From: CALBZG01 sp964486295
Lineage (GTDB): Bacteria; Bacillota; Clostridia; Peptostreptococcales; Anaerovoracaceae
Direction of reading: 5' to 3'
Assembly: GCA_964486295.1 (NCBI GenBank)
Contig: CAZAMF010000001.1
Span: forward strand, 186,001-250,000
DNA length: 64,000 nucleotides
Below the pieces are notes generated by a model. The model saw nothing but the letters and a program-made list of their open reading frames with translations, ran no database searches and had not been told where the DNA came from. Positions 54,287-62,066 of the stretch are shown here, piece by piece. Both the position numbers and the translations under genes were made by a program. Within the stretch, counting starts at the first letter, position 1. Each line of letters begins with the position of its first letter.

Positions 54287-55830
54287 TAATTATGGTGGTA
54301 GACTTCCAAGAAGGATATGAATACTTTGAAAAGAATTCCGGAGCCATTATAGGTGCTTATGATGGTGGGTATTTTGGTGCGAAAAGAGCGGAATATATTG
54401 ATTCGATCGATAAAGAAATCAGTTTGCTTGAAAAAAGCATAAATGATTTTTTCGGGAAACAAACCCCAAGTAAAATGCTTAAAGGAGATGTTGCAGAATT
54501 TTGGCATGCGGGCACATTTAATGTAAACGCCGCAATAAATGAATCTACGCATCGAGTGGCTGTTGACCGAAGCCATAATTTTGGGTCGATCGATTTATCC
54601 AGTAATTTTAAAGAAAGCTTTGGTTTAAAATATTATGGAAGCGCACAAGAAAGTGCATGCCAACAAGCAGTCAGCGTATTTCAACGATTTAAAGAATACC
54701 AAGCCAAAGGCGGTATTGATAGTATAGAAAAGTACCTGGCAGATAGAAATTATTCTAATGTAGATGCAGTCTTAAATGATCCTATTTATTCCGGACAGAT
54801 TAGAGTCATACCCCATGACCAATTGGCAGAGGCAACTGCCTGGTTGGAACGTATGATTAATACCGAAGGAGCAAGACGTCCGGAGCAGGTTAAGCGTTAT
54901 CAAGATACATTAGATTTATTGAGAGATAGAATTTTAGATAACAAAGGGAATGAATCAATAACTCTGAGCAAGACGGATGCCGAGAAACTTGCAGTAATTG
55001 CCAAAGAAGGAAAATTTAGAGCCGATGATTTCGGGATATCAGCACCTGAAGTTTTATCAATTGAACTTGTAATGAAGGAATCAATAAAAGCTGGGATGAG
55101 TGCTGCTGTAATCTCTCTTGCGCTTAGAGTAGGACCTGAAATATTCAAAACAATCGATTATCTAATAAGAAACGGCGAGATCGAAGAAGGCCAGTTTAAA
55201 AAGATAGGATTTGCAGCGGTTACAGGTAGTTCGGAAGGTTTTATCCGTGGTAGTGTTGCAGCTGCGATTACAGCTTGCTGTAAAAGTGGACTCCTTGGGG
55301 AAGTTCTAAAAGATGTATCCCCTGGAGTTATAGGTGCCGTTACTGTTATTGCGATGAACACTTTGAAACAAGCTTATCAGGTTGCAACAGGGGGAAAAAC
55401 ACGAACTGAGATGTCTAATGAATTAATAAAAGATATGTTTGTGATTTCAGCATCTATGGCTGGTGGATATGTCGGACAATTAATACTTCCTCAGCTTCCA
55501 GTTGTTGGATATATGATTGGTAGTTTATTAGGTTCGTTAATTGGGTCCTTTTCTTATAACATCGGATACAAAACAGTGATTTCCTTCTGCGTAGAAACTG
55601 GAATCACGATGTTTGGGCTTGTTGATCAGGACTACTCACTTCCCGATGATATAATTAAGGATATTGGGCTTGCAACCTTCGATTACGAAACATTCAAGCC
55701 TGAATCCTTTGAGGCAGAAACATTTGGGTTTGATACTTTTAGTTTTGGCACTGTACAGCCTGAGTCCTTAGAAATTAAATGTTTAAGACGTGGAGTAATT
55801 GGTATCTCAAAGATAGGGTACGTTGGATAA
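54226..55830 (+). CDS. Unknown membrane protein with glycine-rich helices and a pentad-repeat tail
   Basis: The protein has up to 534 residues. The N-terminal 300 residues are soluble (GDVAEFWHAGTFNVNAA near 85-101). From about 305 to 460 there are several hydrophobic, small-residue-rich segments (for example GYMIGSLLGSLIGSFSY), consistent with membrane insertion. The tail has six five-residue repeats (487-516: YETFK, PESFE, AETFG, FDTFS, FGTVQ, PESLE). The start may instead be ATG 54292, which avoids overlap with the upstream gene; neither has a strong ribosome site. Function unknown. Confidence 0.65.
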   Translation: MSNPYVLSKRIKRVFRSESVIIMVVDFQEGYEYFEKNSGAIIGAYDGGYFGAKRAEYIDSIDKEISLLEKSINDFFGKQTPSKMLKGDVAEFWHAGTFNVNAAINESTHRVAVDRSHNFGSIDLSSNFKESFGLKYYGSAQESACQQAVSVFQRFKEYQAKGGIDSIEKYLADRNYSNVDAVLNDPIYSGQIRVIPHDQLAEATAWLERMINTEGARRPEQVKRYQDTLDLLRDRILDNKGNESITLSKTDAEKLAVIAKEGKFRADDFGISAPEVLSIELVMKESIKAGMSAAVISLALRVGPEIFKTIDYLIRNGEIEEGQFKKIGFAAVTGSSEGFIRGSVAAAITACCKSGLLGEVLKDVSPGVIGAVTVIAMNTLKQAYQVATGGKTRTEMSNELIKDMFVISASMAGGYVGQLILPQLPVVGYMIGSLLGSLIGSFSYNIGYKTVISFCVETGITMFGLVDQDYSLPDDIIKDIGLATFDYETFKPESFEAETFGFDTFSFGTVQPESLEIKCLRRGVIGISKIGYVG

Positions 55831-56005
55831 GATTTAATTTATGCTCGAGATAGCTATCCACGTGAGCCATCGAACATAAAAATCATCGAGCTAGTTTTAT
55901 AATTCCTTAGTCTGTTATAAAATCTGTTCTGATTTTCTATCTTTTAAATCAGACGGGGCCAATATGATATCAACATTATTCTTAATGACATTAACGGTTG
56001 CTACT

Positions 56006-56281
56006 TTTAGGCAAGGTTTTAAGGATATTTCACCATCAACAAAGGAGCTGATGAAGTTAACTCTCGAAGTTAAAATAGCCCATAGTGGGCATCTGGTGCT
56101 TCGATGGATAATAGACAATATTTATATAAAGACAAATCCTGCTGGCAATTTAAAGCCTGATATAGAAAAATCCACGGAAAAAATTGATTGCGCCGTAGCA
56201 ACCATCATGGCTCTTGATCGTGCAATACGCTATGGAGTCGCCAATAACAGTGTTTATGATGAGAGAGGTATATTGATTATA
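56006..56281 (+). pseudogene. Phage terminase large subunit remnant (C-terminus)
   Basis: The reading frame 55964-56374 contains a stretch that matches the nuclease-domain end of phage TerL: QGFKDISPSTKELMKLTLE, then HLVLRWIIDNIYI, then GNLKPDIEKSTEKID and IMALDRAIR. The ATPase domain and most of the nuclease domain are missing, and both flanks diverge. It is a fossil of a prophage near the right end of the island. Confidence 0.78.
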
Positions 56282-56418
56282 TCGAAACATATGTATAGAT
56301 TTCCAAATATTATTGTTATAATGGGAGAGCAGCTTAAACATAATAAACAATCCTTGCGGTTTATAGTTTACTGAAGTTATATGTAAAAAGAAATTATATT
56401 TGAAAGGTCGAATAGGCG

Positions 56419-57111
56419 ATGGAAGATTGGTTTTTTAGTAGAATAACGGATTATTGGGATAATAGAGATAAGAACTCTATTTTTGAACATTCACAAGTTT
56501 TTCGAAAATATTCCGTCGAAGAAAAGAGCGAGATTATTACCTTGATTAATAAATCCATAACCAAACATTTCTCGGTATTAAGCAATGAGCAGCTAATGAA
56601 TGTTGCGTGGATAATTGCTGATGATATGTATAAATCTGTTAATGAATTTACGACATTTGATGAATCTATCTCCGAATATCTTTACGCAACAGCGGGTACA
56701 TTTTTTGATTTATTCAAAGATAAAGGATATTCGTTGCATTATTTGACGAACAACACATTTTCTGATTTGCTTAGGCCGTTACACATTTTTCGAAAGTGTT
56801 TTATGGCAGCAAACTTACAATATATCTGTCCTCAGGAAGTGGCGTTATATCTAATGAAACAGGACGGGATCGGCGAAACTGAATATTACCATTACATTGA
56901 TAGATATATCAAAGAAGCTGAAGAGCTTGCAGATCAAATAATCGATCGCTGCAACGAGAATGGCGATAGTTATTTTTATCTATATATTGACGGGGATAAT
57001 GAGAAATTTTTAAGTTCTCTTGAAACAATTGGCAAAGCGGGCATTATTACTGCCATTAGAACGGAAGCGCCTAAGAAAGGAACGGCCTGCGAACTATATT
57101 TCCCGGAATAA
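56419..57111 (+). CDS. Unknown island protein, 230 residues
   Basis: A soluble, largely helical acidic protein with no motif I can name. It starts at ATG 56419 with GAAAGG some 12 nt upstream. It lies after the terminase fossil and before the island edge; AT-rich like the island. A hairpin follows the stop. Confidence 0.6.
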   Translation: MEDWFFSRITDYWDNRDKNSIFEHSQVFRKYSVEEKSEIITLINKSITKHFSVLSNEQLMNVAWIIADDMYKSVNEFTTFDESISEYLYATAGTFFDLFKDKGYSLHYLTNNTFSDLLRPLHIFRKCFMAANLQYICPQEVALYLMKQDGIGETEYYHYIDRYIKEAEELADQIIDRCNENGDSYFYLYIDGDNEKFLSSLETIGKAGIITAIRTEAPKKGTACELYFPE

Positions 57112-57145
57112 TATGGGAAAGCCGAATGGATTCCATAAATTTTTA
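57112..57145 (+). terminator. Weak terminator after the last island gene
   Basis: TATGGGAA / TTCCATA stem with one bulged base (57112-57119 and 57131-57137), then a T-rich stretch. Confidence 0.45.
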
Positions 57146-57295
57146 AATATGTAGAGCGCATATTTATCCCGGTTTTCCATTGGAGAAATACTGAGTGCCA
57201 GCTAAATATGAAGAACTTTCACTTTCATATTTTATAGCTCTTGCCAAACATTCGTTACGAACTGCATTTTGTACTATGATATCCTGATTTTTGCC

Positions 57296-58723
57296 TTAAC
57301 TATCAAACCAAACCTTATTCAATAGAATAATGCCTTCAACTATTTGATCCTCTGATAAACTGCTGAAGCCTAACTGAACCATATTGTCCGAATAGTTTTC
57401 TTTATTGTACCAATGCCTTGAGACTGGATATACCGTTACTCCAACTGATTTTGCACTGTCTACAAGCTGTTGCTCCGTCATACTATTGCTTAATTCCAAT
57501 ACGATATGTAACCCTGCATTTCTGCCATGAACTATAACTTTCTCTCCCATCAACTCGTTTATCGTACGGATCAAAATGTCATATCTTCTCTTATTTACCA
57601 CACGCATCTTTCTCAAATGCATATCCCAGTGACCTTCGCTCATAAATTTGCATAAAATGGCTTGCTCAAGCAAAGGAACCGGAGAATTATATTTGGCAAA
57701 ATTCTTATTATAGATTTCCAGCAAATGCGGCGGAAGGATCATATAGGTCATCCTCAAACCCGGTGCCAGCGCTTTGGAAAAAGTACCCATATAAACAACT
57801 CTGCCTTTGGTATCGCTGCTGTATAAAGATGGGATCGGATTACTGTTATACCTGAATTCACTGTCAAAGTCGTCTTCAATGATCATAGCATTGTTCTTTT
57901 CTGCCCAATCCAGTAATTTAAGGCGTTTGTTGATTGGCAGCACCACGCCCATGGGAAATTGATGGGACGGGGTCAAATACAATAATCTTGCGGCAGTTTT
58001 ATTCAACTTCTTCAGATTGATCCCATCCTCTTCGATTTCTACGGGTATCACATTGAACCCGTTGTTTAAAAACACGACCCTGGCGCCATCATAGCCAGGC
58101 TCTTCCATGGCAACGTTGGTTGAGAATTCCCTGAATAACTGGCACAGCAAACTCAGACAGGATTGAGTTCCTGAGCATAAGATCACCTGGTCCGGCTGAC
58201 AGTCGACACCCCTGGAAGCGCTGATATATTTGATGATTTCAATGATCAACTCAATTTCGCCTTTTCTTTCGTTGTAGGCAACAAGATTCTCGAAACTGTC
58301 TGAAGCCACTACCTGATTCATAATTCTTTTCCAGGTTTTCAAAGGGAAGTAATTAAAATCCAATCTGCCAAATTGAAAATGATATTCTTTGTCAAAGACC
58401 GGCCCCTGGTCATGAATCGACTTTTGATATTTGATTTTATTTTTGGGGCTTTTTCTTAATTCTTCAATTAAAGCAGCATCGATCTTTTGTACCACATAAC
58501 CACTGCACGCTTTACTTGTAACATATCCTTCGGAATAGAGCTGCTGATAAGCGCTTTCAACAGTATTTTTACTGATATTCAGTTCTTTTGATAAATTTCT
58601 GATGGATACCAAACGGCTTCCTTCTAAAATTTCCCCGGTTTCAATTTTCCCCCGGATCTGTTGATATAATTGCAAATATAGCGGCGTAGTTGAATTTTTA
58701 TCGAGTATAAAAATAGTGATCAC
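57296..58723 (-). CDS. MocR/PdxR-family transcriptional regulator
   Basis: The 475-residue protein has a GntR-type winged helix (about 12-78, SRLVSIRNLSKELNISKNTV) fused to a fold-type I aminotransferase domain with PLP lysine Lys317 (GTFSKALAPG) and EDDFDSEFRY. Family members (GabR, PdxR, TauR) sense amines through PLP and usually control adjacent genes. It is divergent from an aminotransferase operon. GTG 58723 is kept because homologues begin here, although the AAAGGAG site is almost touching it. Confidence 0.92.
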   Translation of the reverse strand: MITIFILDKNSTTPLYLQLYQQIRGKIETGEILEGSRLVSIRNLSKELNISKNTVESAYQQLYSEGYVTSKACSGYVVQKIDAALIEELRKSPKNKIKYQKSIHDQGPVFDKEYHFQFGRLDFNYFPLKTWKRIMNQVVASDSFENLVAYNERKGEIELIIEIIKYISASRGVDCQPDQVILCSGTQSCLSLLCQLFREFSTNVAMEEPGYDGARVVFLNNGFNVIPVEIEEDGINLKKLNKTAARLLYLTPSHQFPMGVVLPINKRLKLLDWAEKNNAMIIEDDFDSEFRYNSNPIPSLYSSDTKGRVVYMGTFSKALAPGLRMTYMILPPHLLEIYNKNFAKYNSPVPLLEQAILCKFMSEGHWDMHLRKMRVVNKRRYDILIRTINELMGEKVIVHGRNAGLHIVLELSNSMTEQQLVDSAKSVGVTVYPVSRHWYNKENYSDNMVQLGFSSLSEDQIVEGIILLNKVWFDS

Positions 58724-58730
58724 TCCTTTA

Positions 58731-58741
58731 AACTGTACCTA
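58731..58741 (+). promoter_or_regulatory. MocR operator candidate, repeat 1
   Basis: AACTGTACCTA, a perfect 11-bp direct repeat of the element at 58832-58842, located in the divergent gap. MocR-type regulators bind paired direct repeats. Confidence 0.5.
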
Positions 58742-58831
58742 AACAAAACTGAAAAAACGACGAAATCAATGATGATACTTTCAGTATAGTAGATAGTCAA
58801 TGAGAATTCAATTTATTATTCGGGTGAAAAC

Positions 58832-58842
58832 AACTGTACCTA
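58832..58842 (+). promoter_or_regulatory. MocR operator candidate, repeat 2
   Basis: The second exact copy of AACTGTACCTA, 101 bp from the first and about 24 bp upstream of the -35 box of the aminotransferase operon. Confidence 0.5.
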
Positions 58843-58865
58843 TAAAGATTGCAAAAATTGACTCT

Positions 58866-58893
58866 TTTACAGGGGTTAATATCATAATATAAT
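58866..58893 (+). promoter_or_regulatory. Promoter of the aminotransferase-glycyl radical operon
   Basis: TTTACA (58866-58871), 16 nt, TATAAT (58888-58893). The leader is about 75 nt with GGAAGGAG ahead of the first gene. Confidence 0.5.
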
Positions 58894-58973
58894 GAGGTCA
58901 ATTTAAAACACGATATCACGCAATATTCTGGAAACAATCAGAAGATTATCGGGAAGGAGCTATTGTTTAGTAT

Positions 58974-60275
58974 ATGGAAAAGTTGTGTACAGATCAGTCC
59001 AAGGTGATTTTTGAAGAGACAAAAAAATATTTGTCCGATGGTGTGGCAAGTTCATTCCACAAAGGGGAAGATGAAGAATACCCAATTTGTCTGGAAAGAG
59101 GCAAAGGGTCAAAGGTCTATGATGTGGATGGCAACGAGTATATCGATTATGTGGGAGCTTTTGGGCCAATGCTTCTGGGTTACTGCCCGGAACAAGTGAA
59201 TAGAGCTGTTATCAAGCAGCTCGAACAAGGTACTCAGTTGGCGGCTACCACGCCGGAACTGTGTAGGCTTGCAAAAAAACTAATTGATATCATTCCCTGT
59301 GCAGAAATCGTATCCTTTCAAAGCTCCGGTACGGAAGCGAATATGCATGCTTTACGAGTAGCCAGAGCTTTTACAGGCAAGAAAAAAGTAATCAAATTCG
59401 AAGGCCAGTATCACGGCTGGACCGATGAACTGAAAATAAGCATTGATGCGGACTACCTGCATGAGCTGGGGCCAAAACACGAGCCTAGCAGGATTTTTCA
59501 TTCAAAAGGTCAGAGGAGTGAAACGGCAGACGATATCATCATACTTCCGTGGAATTGCCTTGAAATCTTGGAGGATACTCTGAAAAAGCATTCCCATGAA
59601 ATAGCCGCAATTATTACTGAGCCCATCATGCTGGATTCGGGTCCGATCCTGCCAAAAGAAGGGTACCTGGAAGGCATGAGGGAGCTGGCTACAAAATATA
59701 ATGTGGTTCTGATTTTTGACGAAGTGATCACAGGTTTCCGCGTTGCGCTGGGGGGAGCCCAGGAGCTCTATCAGGTGACGCCGGATATGGCCGTTTTTGC
59801 AAAAGCCATCGCCTCCGGTTATCCGTTGTCGGCAGTAACGGGGAAAAAAGAAATCATGGAATCAGGCGTTCATTCCTCCGGAACCTTTAACGGGAATCCG
59901 ATCTCTGTAGCAGCCTCTTTGGCAACACTGGAGGCATTGGAGGATCCGGAAGTGTATCAGCAGCTGGACAGGCTGGGGAAAATGCTGGCTGACGGAATCA
60001 AGGGGCTTACAGAAAAATATAACAAAAAGATATATTCGGATTCCATCGGATCCATCGCCATCCTGGTTTTCGGAATGAGCGAATCGCCGGAGGACTTCAG
60101 GGATTTTATTGAAAAAGCAGATGTGAACGGATATGTTGATTTTGTAAGAAAGGCGAAGGACTACGGCGTGCGTTTTACTTCAAAAAGAGGCAGGCTCTAT
60201 CTCTCCACTCAGCATACGGAAGAGGATATACAAAACACGCTGAAAGTAGTGGAACAGATATTTTCGGAGGCATAG
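58974..60275 (+). CDS. Class III PLP aminotransferase (glutamate-1-semialdehyde aminomutase-like)
   Basis: The 433-residue PLP enzyme has the family signatures FQSSGTEANMHALRVARA, FEGQYHGW, LIFDEVITGFR and PLP lysine Lys277 (VFAKAIASGYPLSA). It resembles HemL-type enzymes, but no heme genes are nearby; with a MocR regulator, dehydrogenase and glycyl radical enzyme it more likely deaminates an amine substrate in catabolism. AAGGAG is about 14 nt upstream, rather far, but the preceding in-frame codon is a stop two codons earlier. Confidence 0.88.
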   Translation: MEKLCTDQSKVIFEETKKYLSDGVASSFHKGEDEEYPICLERGKGSKVYDVDGNEYIDYVGAFGPMLLGYCPEQVNRAVIKQLEQGTQLAATTPELCRLAKKLIDIIPCAEIVSFQSSGTEANMHALRVARAFTGKKKVIKFEGQYHGWTDELKISIDADYLHELGPKHEPSRIFHSKGQRSETADDIIILPWNCLEILEDTLKKHSHEIAAIITEPIMLDSGPILPKEGYLEGMRELATKYNVVLIFDEVITGFRVALGGAQELYQVTPDMAVFAKAIASGYPLSAVTGKKEIMESGVHSSGTFNGNPISVAASLATLEALEDPEVYQQLDRLGKMLADGIKGLTEKYNKKIYSDSIGSIAILVFGMSESPEDFRDFIEKADVNGYVDFVRKAKDYGVRFTSKRGRLYLSTQHTEEDIQNTLKVVEQIFSEA

Positions 60276-60286
60276 GAGAAAAAACC

Positions 60287-61051
60287 ATGGATATATTTGA
60301 TTTGAAAGGAAAGGTTGCCGTTGTGATCGGAGGAAGCAGCGGACTCGGTAAGGGTATTGCCGAAGGTTTGGCAGCTGCGGGAGCTTCGGTGATCCTTGGA
60401 GGAAGGAGACTGGCGGAGCTGGACAAGGCCGCTTCTGAGATCCGGGAAAAAACAAATTCGGATGTTACGGGAATTTCAGTTGATATTACATCGGTCGAAG
60501 CAATCTATGATTTCGTAGAAAAAGTAGTCAGTGCGAAGGGGCATATCGATATATTGGTCAACAGCGCCGGCCTGAATATTAGAAAATCCGCACTGGATTT
60601 TGAGGAAAAAGATTGGGACAATGTGATGGACGTCCAGCTAAAATATGTTTTTTTTATGAATCAGGCTGTAGGCAAACATATGATAGAGAACAATATTAAG
60701 GGAAAGATCATCAATATCGCTTCCTTGACCAGTGTGCTGGGATTAAAGAATATGATGGCATACTGCGCTGCCAAGGGCGGCATCGTGCAGATGACAAAAG
60801 CACTGGCAAATGAATGGGCGCAATACGGAATAAATGTCAACGCAATAGGCCCCGGCTATTTCGAGACAGAAATGACCAAACCTCTTTTAAGCGATATCAA
60901 AGTCGTGGAGGCCATGATCGAAAAGATCCCACAGAGGCGTCTGGGTGTACCGGCGGATCTGGTAGGAGCCGCAGTATTACTGGCTTCTGAGGCGTCTGCC
61001 TATATGACCGGCCAAGTCATCTATGTGGACGGCGGCTGGCTCATCGAATAG
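60287..61051 (+). CDS. Short-chain dehydrogenase/reductase
   Basis: The 254-residue classical SDR has the cofactor loop GGSSGLGKG (15-23), NSAG (92-95), and catalytic Ser146, Tyr159 and Lys163 (YCAAK). It is similar to gluconate 5-dehydrogenase/FabG-type enzymes. In this operon it could reduce the aldehyde made by the aminotransferase to an alcohol. Spacing to the aminotransferase is 11 bp. Confidence 0.92.
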   Translation: MDIFDLKGKVAVVIGGSSGLGKGIAEGLAAAGASVILGGRRLAELDKAASEIREKTNSDVTGISVDITSVEAIYDFVEKVVSAKGHIDILVNSAGLNIRKSALDFEEKDWDNVMDVQLKYVFFMNQAVGKHMIENNIKGKIINIASLTSVLGLKNMMAYCAAKGGIVQMTKALANEWAQYGINVNAIGPGYFETEMTKPLLSDIKVVEAMIEKIPQRRLGVPADLVGAAVLLASEASAYMTGQVIYVDGGWLIE

Positions 61052-61091
61052 AAAGAAGGAGCACTCACTGCTCATGGACGGAGGGAATCAA

Positions 61092-62042
61092 TTGTCACCA
61101 GAAGGAATCATATTAAACATTCAGCGTTTTACCATCCATGACGGACCGGGCATTCGTACGGAGCTGTTTTTAAAGGGATGCCCCTTGAGATGCGACTGGT
61201 GCAGCAATCCCGAGAGCCAGATGGCGCAGATACAGCTGGGTGTATATAAAACCAAATGTATTTCACGTAATAAATGCGGCGCGTGCGAGAAGGCCTGCCC
61301 CCAGGAGGGCGTACTGAACTTTACCCGGGGCAAACTTGCTTTCATTGACAGCAGCAAGTGTACCAATTGCCTTGCCTGCTATCATGCCTGCCCTTCGGAT
61401 GCCATCAAGCAGTGGGGCAAGCTCATGACGGTGGACGAATGCATGGAAGAGATCCGCAAGGACAAGGGATATTTTGAACGCTCCGGCGGGGGCATTACGG
61501 TTTCAGGAGGGGAGCCTCTGTTCCAAAGCGATTTTGTGGCAGAGCTATTTAAAACCTGTAAAGCCGAAGGCATCCAGACTTGTCTGGAGTCCACCTTCCA
61601 TACCGACTGGAACGTCATAGAAAAGATCCGGCCTTATACGGATATGATGATTTCGGATATCAAGCATATGGATACGGAGATCCATAAAAAGTTTACCGGT
61701 GTGAACAATGCCAGGATACTGGAAAATTTACGGCGGCTGACGGAAGAAAAATGCGAACTGATTTTGCGCATTCCCGTTATCCCGGATGTAAACGATGATA
61801 TGGATAACATTAAAGCTACCGCTGATTTTATTCTGGGTCCGCTTGGCGGGCAGATCAGGGTGCTGCAGCTTCTGAGCTTTATGCGTCTGGGAGAAGAAAA
61901 ATATCGTTCCCTGGGCATGCCCTACAAGATGGAGGGTGTCAAGGTAAACAGGAAATCATTTCAGAAGCATATCAATGAACTGGCGGATTATTTCAATGGT
62001 CGCGGCATCCATTGCCAGGTAGGTACGAAAGAAAAACAGTAA
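61092..62042 (+). CDS. Glycyl radical enzyme activating protein (radical SAM)
   Basis: The 316-residue activase has the radical SAM motif Cx3Cx2C at Cys30/34/37 (GCPLRCDWC). A two-cluster ferredoxin insert follows (Cys62-65-69 region and Cys90-93-96-100). It installs the glycyl radical on the next gene product. The start is taken as TTG 61092: GGAGGG ends 6 nt upstream and homologues begin at this point (SPEGIILNIQRFTIHDGPGIRT-like). An in-frame ATG at 61074 has a poorly placed ribosome site. Confidence 0.93.
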   Translation: MSPEGIILNIQRFTIHDGPGIRTELFLKGCPLRCDWCSNPESQMAQIQLGVYKTKCISRNKCGACEKACPQEGVLNFTRGKLAFIDSSKCTNCLACYHACPSDAIKQWGKLMTVDECMEEIRKDKGYFERSGGGITVSGGEPLFQSDFVAELFKTCKAEGIQTCLESTFHTDWNVIEKIRPYTDMMISDIKHMDTEIHKKFTGVNNARILENLRRLTEEKCELILRIPVIPDVNDDMDNIKATADFILGPLGGQIRVLQLLSFMRLGEEKYRSLGMPYKMEGVKVNRKSFQKHINELADYFNGRGIHCQVGTKEKQ

Positions 62043-62066
62043 AAATTATGAGGGGGTAATTTGTAA

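Noticed and set aside
54292..55830. Internal ATG as the only start of the membrane protein
   Set aside because: Possible, but it has no better ribosome site than ATG 54226; left as an alternative and not used for the coordinates.
57160..57200. Right-hand att repeat of the guaA 3' end
   Set aside because: Only scattered similarity (around CCATTG and GAGTG) to the last bases of guaA; too weak to call an attachment site.
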